Below, piece by piece: positions 8,410-13,442 of a DNA stretch of 23,270 bases. The first letter of the stretch is position 1, and each line of letters begins with the position of its first letter. The notes under the pieces were generated by a model. The model worked only from the letters and a program-made list of their open reading frames with translations, was not told where the DNA came from and ran no database searches. The translations under genes were made by a program, and so were the position numbers. Location: positions 1-23,270 of the IMG/VR virus record IMGVR_UViG_3300029259_000234, one strand, 5' to 3'. Source of the stretch: a virus.

Positions 8410-8440
8410 ATTATTAAATATGTAGTTTATTATTAAATAT
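8410..8440. repeat. 12-bp direct repeat, AT-rich
   Basis: The 12-mer ATTATTAAATAT occurs at 8410-8421 and again at 8429-8440, an offset of 19 bp, in the gap between the 50-codon and 58-codon genes. It lies upstream (minus sense) of the extended -10 candidate. It could be an UP-like AT-rich element or a regulator binding site, or chance in AT-rich DNA. Confidence 0.6.
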
Positions 8441-8446
8441 TCCATG

Positions 8447-8599
8447 CTATGGCATAAACTCCCGTAGCTTCTTTAATGGGATAGCCGTTAATAGTTCTAG
8501 GATAGCCTCGTGGTCGTCTTGTTCAATATCAGCTTCTATTTGTTCTAATACCTGAGCCACTAAAGCTAACTTTTCCACCTTTTTAGTTAAGTTTATCAT
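8447..8599 (-). CDS. Hypothetical early protein, 50 residues
   Basis: The frame runs from the ATG at 8599, one base after the stop of the 88-codon gene, to TAG. The product (MINLTKKVEKLALVAQVLEQ, then IEADIEQDDHEAILELLTAI) looks like two amphipathic helices rich in L, E and K. Coupled translation with the upstream gene is likely, helped by a GGGGG stretch before the start. No family recognised; a small helical protein-binding factor is a guess. Confidence 0.65.
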   Translation of the reverse strand: MINLTKKVEKLALVAQVLEQIEADIEQDDHEAILELLTAIPLKKLREFMP

Positions 8600-8600
8600 T

Positions 8601-8867
8601 TTATTTACCCCCGTTTGAAATAAAGGGTAGCTTACGTTGTGGCAAACTTAGTATTAGCCTTTGTGTACCATCAAGTTTAGCAAGACCTTGTTTTTCTACT
8701 ATCGCTATATCTATAATACTGACCGCTTTGTTGTAGTAGTTCGGGAACCTTAAGGCTTTAAAAAAATCATCCCGCTCATCTTTTGAGAAAGATGCGAACT
8801 CTACCTTCTGCGCACCTCTTCCATCCGAACCAGCGCTAACTACTGTATAGACTATTTTATCAGTCAT
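8601..8867 (-). CDS. Hypothetical early protein, 88 residues
   Basis: The ATG at 8867 follows GGAG at 6 bases. The product starts MTDKIVYTVVSAGSDGRGAQ and appears to be a mixed alpha/beta soluble domain. It has a charged central helix (FSKDERDDFFKALRF) and a hydrophobic beta stretch (AVSIIDIAIVEKQG). There are no cysteines, no membrane segment and no catalytic motif that I recognise. It belongs to the row of small early genes and is preceded by a possible 20-codon frame whose stop overlaps this region. Confidence 0.8.
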   Translation of the reverse strand: MTDKIVYTVVSAGSDGRGAQKVEFASFSKDERDDFFKALRFPNYYNKAVSIIDIAIVEKQGLAKLDGTQRLILSLPQRKLPFISNGGK

Positions 8868-8868
8868 G

Positions 8869-8931
8869 TTATTCTCCGAGTAATATCTTCAATTCTATTT
8901 TAAATACCAACATTAACTTTTTGTTTCTCAT
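8869..8931 (-). CDS. Possible 20-residue peptide
   Basis: A tiny frame (MRNKKLMLVFKIELKILLGE) starts 5 bases after the stop of the 57-codon gene, with AAAGGA about 10 bases upstream, and ends one base before the ATG of the 88-codon gene. It exactly fills the gap. It could be a leader peptide that keeps ribosomes running into the next gene, or a real amphipathic basic peptide, or simply chance. Confidence 0.3.
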   Translation of the reverse strand: MRNKKLMLVFKIELKILLGE

Positions 8932-8936
8932 TTTAA

Positions 8937-9110
8937 TTATTTTCCTTTGTTAAAGTTTCTAGCCGCTTCTTTTTCCCCGTTAAAATATAGCCAGTTAATA
9001 ACGGCATCCATGTTATCAAACTGCTGTAACCGTTTATTACCTTCATCAGAGAGTAAAACTCCTACTGTACCCTGCCAAACATGCCAGTTTTTATATTTTA
9101 ATGATTTCAT
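8937..9110 (-). CDS. Hypothetical early protein, 57 residues
   Basis: The frame starts at the ATG at 9110 after AAAAGGGG. The product (MKSLKYKNWHVWQGTVGVLL, then SDEGNKRLQQFDNMDAVINW) is basic and rich in tryptophan and tyrosine, with a lysine-rich tail (FNKGK). Its layout, a short beta region then a helix (DNMDAVINWLYFNGEKEAA), suggests a compact folded domain. No family is recognised. It follows the 96-codon gene by 13 bases. Confidence 0.75.
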   Translation of the reverse strand: MKSLKYKNWHVWQGTVGVLLSDEGNKRLQQFDNMDAVINWLYFNGEKEAARNFNKGK

Positions 9111-9123
9111 TATAAAACCCCTT

Positions 9124-9414
9124 TTAAAATTGAATGTTAGTTATAAGTGCGTTTTTACTTTTACTATACATCATGTTGCAGCCAATGACAAAGCCTAACA
9201 TCATTTCCTTACTATTAAAGTGCCGTTGCTGTGGCTGCCTGTGGTCGTGGTCTGCTAAAGCTATTGAGAAGCCGCCTCTAGTGTCTTGACGACCGAATGA
9301 TACAGTCTTGAATAGTTTGGGGTCTAAGTTGTTAGCAAATAGTTCAAGTTGGTTTTGCATGTATACTTTGTTGTCGCCTGTTAATCTCATGTTGCTGATA
9401 TGTACTGTTGTCAT
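9124..9414 (-). CDS. Hypothetical early protein, 96 residues
   Basis: The ATG at 9414 follows AGGAAA within a conserved leader also found before the 103-codon gene. The product starts MTTVHISNMRLTGDNKVYMQ and has a basic, histidine-rich centre (LADHDHRQPQQRHF) and a hydrophobic helix (EMMLGFVIGCNMMY) too short to be a sure membrane segment. I recognise no family. Its leader suggests it is regulated in common with the 103-codon gene. Confidence 0.8.
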   Translation of the reverse strand: MTTVHISNMRLTGDNKVYMQNQLELFANNLDPKLFKTVSFGRQDTRGGFSIALADHDHRQPQQRHFNSKEMMLGFVIGCNMMYSKSKNALITNIQF

Positions 9415-9422
9415 AATATTAT

Positions 9423-9449
9423 TTCCTGTTGTTAGTATGTAAGGTTGTT
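9423..9449 (-). repeat. Conserved 27-bp gene leader, copy 1
   Basis: In minus sense the element begins AACAACCTTACATAC and ends ACAACAGGAA. It matches 10082-10108 at 26 of 27 positions, and a looser version lies before the 54-codon gene (about 10326-10350). Each copy ends in the AGGA of the ribosome site of the following gene. The repeats probably share a function: a promoter, a translational operator or an mRNA-processing site. Confidence 0.75.
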
Positions 9450-9467
9450 AGCTACATTTAAGGTTAT

Positions 9468-9755
9468 TTAAGATTGTATTAACTCTATTGTATAAGTCTG
9501 ATTACCATGTATACCATCGACTTTATTGCCTATTGATAACGAGTTTAAACTATCGTCTAACCAGTAGAGAGTGTAAGTATCCAACTTATTACCACAGATC
9601 ACCCGCACGTTTTGTCTGATATGTGCAATAGCTAGCTCCCTGCTAACAAAGCTTTTTACAATGTGTAAATTGTCACTGTAAAAGCCATAGAGTTTACCAT
9701 CATAATATAGCTCAGCATCGTCGTCGGTATCCATAAACAAAGATATTGTAAACAT
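9468..9755 (-). CDS. Hypothetical acidic early protein, 95 residues
   Basis: I place the start at the ATG at 9755, which follows AAGGAT at 7 bases and lies just after the stop of the 103-codon gene. A longer frame from a TTG at 9794 would overlap that gene. The product (MFTISLFMDTDDDAELYYDG and onward) is acidic near its N-terminus and beta-rich, with a second half WLDDSLNSLSIGNKVDG. Net charge is clearly negative. No family recognised; function unknown. Confidence 0.78.
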   Translation of the reverse strand: MFTISLFMDTDDDAELYYDGKLYGFYSDNLHIVKSFVSRELAIAHIRQNVRVICGNKLDTYTLYWLDDSLNSLSIGNKVDGIHGNQTYTIELIQS

Positions 9756-9759
9756 GTTT

Positions 9760-10071
9760 TTATCCTTCTTTGTGATCAAATAATGAGCTGTCAAAAATAC
9801 TGTAGTATACGGCTTCGCTTAAAGCTTCCAATAAACTATCAAGTGTGTCACCTTTATAGGCCACCACTTTATCAGTGGCTATAAACTTGCTGTTTAATTC
9901 TGAGAGTGTGACACCGTACCTTTGAGCCACTATGGACTTGCCTTGGAAGGAGATATCACAAGTTATAAAGTCAGTTAGGCCCGTTTGGATGTCGATAACT
10001 TCAAATTCAAATATAGGCATCCGGTTAGTATTATCTAGCTCGTTTTGTAACTCTTGTATAAAGTTAATCAT
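9760..10071 (-). CDS. Hypothetical acidic early protein, 103 residues
   Basis: The ATG at 10071 follows AGGAAG at the end of the conserved leader element. The product starts MINFIQELQNELDNTNRMPI, has a beta-rich centre (FEFEVIDIQTGLTDFITCDI) and a helix near the C-terminus (SLLEALSEAVYY), and ends FDHKEG. It is acidic, with about 17 D/E against 7 K/R by my count. I recognise no family. Upstream lies a hairpin that separates it from the first two early genes. Confidence 0.8.
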   Translation of the reverse strand: MINFIQELQNELDNTNRMPIFEFEVIDIQTGLTDFITCDISFQGKSIVAQRYGVTLSELNSKFIATDKVVAYKGDTLDSLLEALSEAVYYSIFDSSLFDHKEG

Positions 10072-10081
10072 AATGTATCAC

Positions 10082-10108
10082 TTCCTGTTGTTAGTGTGTA
10101 AGGTTGTT
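10082..10108 (-). repeat. Conserved 27-bp gene leader, copy 2
   Basis: This copy matches 9423-9449 except for one base (G for A, plus strand). It lies between the hairpin at 10114-10141 and the start of the 103-codon gene and includes that gene's ribosome site. AACAAC occurs at both ends of the element. Confidence 0.75.
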
Positions 10109-10113
10109 TATTA

Positions 10114-10141
10114 AAAGGGGCTGAGTAATACAACCCCCTTT
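10114..10141 (-). terminator. Hairpin, possible terminator or mRNA-processing site
   Basis: AAAGGGG and CCCCTTT are exact inverted repeats of 7 bp around a 14-base loop, followed in minus sense by one more T and AAT. It lies 13 bases past the stop of the 54-codon gene. The T-run is short, so termination may be partial. In T7 the early message is cut by RNase III at hairpins between genes, an alternative reading here. Confidence 0.5.
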
Positions 10142-10153
10142 ATTTAAACTTCC

Positions 10154-10318
10154 TTACTTAACTGTAAAGCCGTCTTCTTTCATAGCTTTGATATATTGGT
10201 TAGACGTACGTGTTGACATGGCAGAACGGATGCCAAAGGTCATGGTCTTAATATAGGCTTCTTTGTTGCCACCTGATAAATGTTGTCTGGCTATTTGAAT
10301 ATGTCTTGCGTTAGTCAT
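10154..10318 (-). CDS. Hypothetical early protein, 54 residues
   Basis: The ATG at 10318 follows AGGAT in a loose version of the leader repeat. The product (MTNARHIQIARQHLSGGNKE, then AYIKTMTFGIRSAMSTRTSN) is basic and probably all-helical. Its pattern of short helices with R, K and Q could suit nucleic-acid binding. No family is recognised. It is the second gene of the early region and is followed by a hairpin. Confidence 0.75.
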   Translation of the reverse strand: MTNARHIQIARQHLSGGNKEAYIKTMTFGIRSAMSTRTSNQYIKAMKEDGFTVK

Positions 10319-10376
10319 GGTATTTAATCCTGTTGGTTAATGTAGGTTTATTGTAACACACCTGAATTTTAATATG

Positions 10377-10553
10377 TTAGTCTTTATTTAATTCGTAATC
10401 ATGGTCTAGCACACTATCACCCTGTTCTATTAAACCATATGCAATACCTTCATCTGTTGCAGACCTAATAAACGATTGATAGTGTTGCCCTTCAAAGCCT
10501 TCGTAATAAGCTTCGCCGTATTCTGTATCGTAAGAGATTGAGTATGTAGACAT
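10377..10553 (-). CDS. First early gene: very acidic 58-residue protein
   Basis: The ATG at 10553 has only a weak ribosome site upstream (GGGAAA about 6 bases away). The product (MSTYSISYDTEYGEAYYEGF through DHDYELNKD) has 13 acidic residues against one Arg and one Lys, and seven tyrosines. It is the first gene after the genome-end region. T7 places Ocr, an acidic DNA mimic that blocks restriction enzymes, at the same place, but Ocr is twice as long and I see no sequence match. A DNA-mimic or anti-defence role is inference from charge and position only. Confidence 0.75.
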   Translation of the reverse strand: MSTYSISYDTEYGEAYYEGFEGQHYQSFIRSATDEGIAYGLIEQGDSVLDHDYELNKD

Positions 10554-10607
10554 GGTGTGTTTCCCTTTGATTAGTTAATTAACTTAAGGTACATTCTACA
10601 GTGTTGA

Positions 10608-10637
10608 CTGAGCAACACTATACGTATTTATACTAGT
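10608..10637 (-). promoter_or_regulatory. Candidate host-type promoter for the early genes
   Basis: In minus sense TTTACC and TATAGT are separated by 18 bases, reading toward the first early gene. Four of six and five of six positions match the sigma-70 -35 and -10 consensus. It lies about 60 bases before the first early ATG, as expected for the host-transcribed early promoter of a T7-like phage. Weak evidence on its own. Confidence 0.35.
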
Positions 10638-10658
10638 TTAGGTAAATTAGTTTAATTA

Positions 10659-10857
10659 ACCTTTGTATATGGAGACGCGCACCCGTGAATAACACATATC
10701 AAAACATAATACAAGTGTTAAATGTAAGAATCGACGATCTATATTTTAATAGGCTAGTATAGTCCCAAGACATTTAAACAGCTTAGAACGGCACACAGGC
10801 CGAAATAGGCTACTGTATAGGTGCAAGAAAGACTTGACGGTATACCTTTGTATATGG
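10659..10857. repeat. 14-bp dispersed direct repeat pair
   Basis: ACCTTTGTATATGG occurs exactly at 10659-10672 and 10844-10857, 185 bp apart, within the gene-free region. The second copy partly overlaps the 8-bp palindrome GGTATACC. Repeats of this length are unlikely by chance in 800 bp and may mark binding sites or a past duplication. Confidence 0.75.
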
Positions 10858-10916
10858 TAGCAGCCAAGCCGGATAGTACTGTTCAATATATGCACAATAA
10901 TGTGCAAGAAAGACTT
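10821..10916. repeat. 15-bp dispersed direct repeat pair
   Basis: GTGCAAGAAAGACTT occurs exactly at 10821-10835 and 10902-10916, 81 bp apart. The second copy follows the inverted repeat TGCACA-ATAA-TGTGCA at 10891-10906 and shares bases with it. Both copies lie next to TATA-like sequences. Confidence 0.8.
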
Positions 10917-10948
10917 CCTATTTCCGTGGTATAAATACAACAAAGTGT

Positions 10949-10979
10949 ATCAATAATACTACAGTATATGTAGAAAGTC
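10949..10979 (-). promoter_or_regulatory. TATACTGTAG element within an inverted repeat
   Basis: CTACA-GTATA-TGTAG at 10959-10973 is a perfect 5-bp inverted repeat. In minus sense it contains TATACT, a near-consensus -10, with TTAGCA 18 bases upstream (4 of 6 to TTGACA) inside the tandem repeats. Related CTACTGTATA copies lie at 10810-10819 and 11083-11092. Early host-type promoter or operator is inferred. Confidence 0.3.
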
Positions 10980-10986
10980 ATGGTAA

Positions 10987-11022
10987 TGCTAAGGGTATTG
11001 CTAAGGGTATTGCTAAGGGTAG
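10987..11022. repeat. Tandem repeat, three 12-bp units
   Basis: The unit TGCTAAGGGTAT occurs at 10987-10998 and 10999-11010 exactly, and at 11011-11022 with the last base changed. Looser CTAAGGG copies appear around 11206-11213. T7 has arrays of a 7-bp CCTAAAG repeat beside its terminal repeats, so the place and core sequence (CTAARG) make this a possible counterpart. Confidence 0.85.
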
Positions 11023-11244
11023 TGGTAATACTAACGATAATAAGAATGATTCGCATTCAATATAGTTTAAAAGGTGAAGATTCTACTGTATAAATAGTGT
11101 ACAAAGAGACCCTATGGGGGGAAGTCGTGGGAATTTGTATATATGATACCCCCTGATATTTTTTAAATAATTTACTGAGGATATTTCTTATATAAGGTAA
11201 TACTAAGGGCTGGGAAACTGTTAAGGTAATGTCCTAAGTATTTC

Positions 11245-11288
11245 AGAGGGGGGGGAATTATATATTATATATTATCTCTTTCCCCTCT
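11245..11288. repeat. Hairpin with G8 run and AT-rich loop
   Basis: AGAGGGG at the left end (11245-11251, continuing to a run of eight G at 11248-11255) pairs with CCCCTCT at 11282-11288. The inner part is a TATATATTATATA-like stretch. No T-run follows on either strand, so it is not a standard terminator. It lies about 95 bp past the terminase stop, where a T7-like packaging or concatemer-junction signal could be. Confidence 0.6.
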
Positions 11289-11338
11289 AAGTCTCTTAGG
11301 CAATTTCTTATGTCTATATATCTCTCTGTTTCTCCAAC

Positions 11339-11355
11339 CCTAGTATGTCCGTTCT
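11339..11355 (-). promoter_or_regulatory. Candidate phage RNA polymerase promoter, copy 2
   Basis: This is the exact second copy of AGAACGGACATACTAGG. It lies 26 bases past the terminase stop and points away from the late genes, into the genome-end region. It is followed by a purine-rich stretch (GGTTGGAGAAACAGAGAG). T7 has a comparable promoter (phiOR) beyond gene 19 near its right end that helps replication and end processing. Confidence 0.6.
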
Positions 11356-11381
11356 TTAAAACCAGTTATAAAATCAATAAC

Positions 11382-13082
11382 TTATCTATTGTAAGATTTG
11401 AACCTATTTAAGCTAGGTTTTCCTCCCTTATTTCCTTGGTTCATTGCTTTAAATATACCTGCTCTTCTACGTAATTCATCCTTTACTTGTCTTCCTTTGA
11501 ATATAGCTAGGGCATCATTACTATCTTGTTTAAGTATACCGTAGTCATTCCAGTATTGTACTCCCATAGCTAATACATCTAGTCTATCATCATGGACTAA
11601 AGCTCCTCGTTCAGAGGTTATATGGGTTAGTTGATATAGGAGAGAGTAGTATAGGCTCTTAGGGTCTGTTAGACCACCTTCTATATCTCTCTTAATAGCT
11701 GTATAGTCTACTACTAGTCTGTGTTGATTCATTAAAGGTTCAAGGGTATCTATAATACGTTTCTCTTTCTGTGTATTATGTCTTACTTCTTCCATAGCTA
11801 CAGGATATATAGCATTAAGTACTGGCGATAGTAAACTACTAAACATACCGTCACCAAAGTTACTCTCTATTACTACTTTATTAACCTTATACTCTTTGGC
11901 TATTTCACTTAGTTTAACAAGGGTAGCTTCTTCGTACCCTCCTTGTAGTCCTCCGAAGGCTGGGATAAATACTTTACCTAATAGGTGATTAACTACACAC
12001 CAACCCATCTCATCTGTACCTCTACCACTAGGATCTATAGCTAATAAAGAACCCTCATAGTCTGCAAAGGCTTCTTGTGAAGCTGGTCTTTGTAATGTGT
12101 CTCCAGTAAACCCTATATTAGGTATATCATTTATACTCTCTTGACTATTAGAACTCCATAGTAATCTTGTAGGGGCTTGTAAGCTATCTAGGTCTGTTAC
12201 TATTAAGTCTTTACTCTTAAGGGGGTACTTCTCTGCGTCACTAAGTGTAGTATCTAACATGAACTGTAGTTTAAAACCACTACGTCCATAACTTAATTCT
12301 CTTTGGTATAAGTCTTCGTTATTAAATCGTTCATCTATAGACGTATCAACAAGGGAAGGGTCTCTAGCCATATCTTGTACGATATAATCAGCTAAACAAC
12401 CTTGGTAGCCCTCTACACTAGTTGGGTACTTAGCAGGATAGATTCTTGTTACGTAACCTTTGTCTCGTAATCTATTATATATAGACTCTGAAGTTTGAGG
12501 TGTACCTAGAACAAGTATCTGTGCGTTCTCTGTAGTCTGTAGTATAGCTTCATACTCAGCTACTTGATTAAGTAAGTCTTGTCTTCTTTTTTCGGTAGCA
12601 GAGTTATTCTGCCCCTCAACATCATCTGATATTAGAAGGGATGCACGATTACCCTGTAGCTGACTTGTAATACCTAAAGCTTTAACACTAGGCTGTACAG
12701 ATACTTCACAACCATCTACATCAAAGGAGACTACTGAACTACGCTGGTCTGGTCTAGGTTGTAGGTGTGCCAGTATAGGCATGGTGTCAATCAGTTTACG
12801 TATGAATATAGCAATGTTATCTGAGTGAGCCCCAGATTGAGATACGATTAATATCTTTTCGTTAGGCTCACGTAACAATCTCCACGCTACATACGCCCCT
12901 GTTATCCAAGTCTTACCTATACCACGTAACGCCTCTAGCTGAGAACGCTTATGGCCTTCTTGTAGGTAGTCAGCAATGTAGTATTGCATCCTAGTAGGAG
13001 CAGGTAATCTTAGGTGTGTCCATGTATGCTTAAGGAACACTTTGAAATCTTGTATACTCTTCTTTGTTTCGTCTTCTGTCAT
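11382..13082 (-). CDS. Large terminase subunit (T7 gp19-like)
   Basis: This is the DNA-packaging motor ATPase and nuclease, 566 residues (T7 gp19: 586). The Walker A-type motif is ALRGIGKTW at residues 51-59 (K57, T58), in the form R-x-x-G-K-T found in this terminase group. Walker B is ASLLISDDVEG near residue 150, with acidic DD. The C-terminal RNase H-like nuclease has LLAIDPSGRGTDE (about 342-354), VVIESNFGDG (about 403-412) and HDDRLDVLAMG (about 495-505), giving the expected acidic metal ligands. The ATG at 13082 follows AAAGGAA. It is the last late gene; after it comes the gene-free genome-end region. It would act with the small subunit to cut concatemers and fill proheads. Confidence 0.95.
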   Translation of the reverse strand: MTEDETKKSIQDFKVFLKHTWTHLRLPAPTRMQYYIADYLQEGHKRSQLEALRGIGKTWITGAYVAWRLLREPNEKILIVSQSGAHSDNIAIFIRKLIDTMPILAHLQPRPDQRSSVVSFDVDGCEVSVQPSVKALGITSQLQGNRASLLISDDVEGQNNSATEKRRQDLLNQVAEYEAILQTTENAQILVLGTPQTSESIYNRLRDKGYVTRIYPAKYPTSVEGYQGCLADYIVQDMARDPSLVDTSIDERFNNEDLYQRELSYGRSGFKLQFMLDTTLSDAEKYPLKSKDLIVTDLDSLQAPTRLLWSSNSQESINDIPNIGFTGDTLQRPASQEAFADYEGSLLAIDPSGRGTDEMGWCVVNHLLGKVFIPAFGGLQGGYEEATLVKLSEIAKEYKVNKVVIESNFGDGMFSSLLSPVLNAIYPVAMEEVRHNTQKEKRIIDTLEPLMNQHRLVVDYTAIKRDIEGGLTDPKSLYYSLLYQLTHITSERGALVHDDRLDVLAMGVQYWNDYGILKQDSNDALAIFKGRQVKDELRRRAGIFKAMNQGNKGGKPSLNRFKSYNR

Positions 13083-13173
13083 ATCGTTCCTTTGTATTTA
13101 AAGACTCTTTAGAGAGCCTACCAGCCCCTCAAACCTTGTTACAGGTATGGTAGGGTAGGTAGACTAGTAAAAA

Positions 13174-13187
13174 GCCCTTAGTGGGGC
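13174..13187 (-). terminator. Weak GC hairpin followed by T5
   Basis: GCCC-cactaa-GGGC in minus sense overlaps the small terminase stop and is followed by TTTTT. The stem is only 4 bp, so it is at best a partial attenuator between the two terminase genes. The 95-base gap that follows also contains a small CTCT/AGAG hairpin. Confidence 0.3.
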
Positions 13188-13441
13188 ACTGAGGAGGTCT
13201 CAATCATCTGTTCTACAGATAACCCACCATCAGATTCTATATCTTGAGCTATCTTCTGGATAGAAGCAGTTAAGCTCATCATCGTTTCAGACTCTATAAA
13301 GTCAGCAGTTATATCGTTATCCTTTAAGAACTTGATAGCCTGTGATAATACACGAGGGTCGTCAAGATTCTGGGATAGAGATAAAGCTACTAGACCATGT
13401 AGTCCATTTAGTTGGTCTAAAGATGCTTTGTTTTTAGCCAT
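13178..13441 (-). CDS. Small terminase subunit (T7 gp18-like)
   Basis: The 87-residue product (T7 gp18: 89) lies between the gp16-like gene and the large terminase, exactly the T7 gene 18 position. The sequence (MAKNKASLDQLNGLHGLVAL, then SLSQNLDDPRVLSQAIKFLK DN) is helical, with a pattern typical of phage small terminases: a basic N-terminus, LNGLHGLVA, then LSQAIKFLKDN. The start follows AAGGA inside the end of the upstream gene, one base from its stop, so translation is likely coupled. It would recognise the packaging site and stimulate the large subunit. Confidence 0.85.
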   Translation of the reverse strand: MAKNKASLDQLNGLHGLVALSLSQNLDDPRVLSQAIKFLKDNDITADFIESETMMSLTASIQKIAQDIESDGGLSVEQMIETSSVPH

Positions 13442-13442
13442 G

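Larger units (their letters stand above)
10554..11381. other. Gene-free genome-end region (828 bp)
   Basis: No convincing gene occurs on either strand between the large terminase gene and the first early gene. In T7-like phages these two genes lie at opposite physical ends of the linear genome, so this stretch should contain the terminal repeat, the packaging cut site and the early promoters. It is AT-rich with interspersed G and C runs, and holds a tandem repeat, dispersed repeats, hairpins, candidate host promoters and one phage-promoter-like motif. The exact ends cannot be placed from one sequence. Confidence 0.8.

Noticed and set aside
9756-9794. TTG-started extension of the 95-residue early protein
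   Set aside because: It overlaps the preceding gene; the ATG at 9755 has AAGGAT at good spacing.
10746-10943. 65-codon frame in the genome-end region
   Set aside because: It needs a TTG start, lacks a ribosome site and is composed largely of the dispersed nucleotide repeats.
10987-11022. Tandem repeats as a CRISPR array
   Set aside because: Units are 12 bp and directly adjacent with no spacers.
11221-11240. AGGACATTACC as a third copy of the phage promoter motif
   Set aside because: Only the GGACAT core matches; the start region (CTAGG) is absent.
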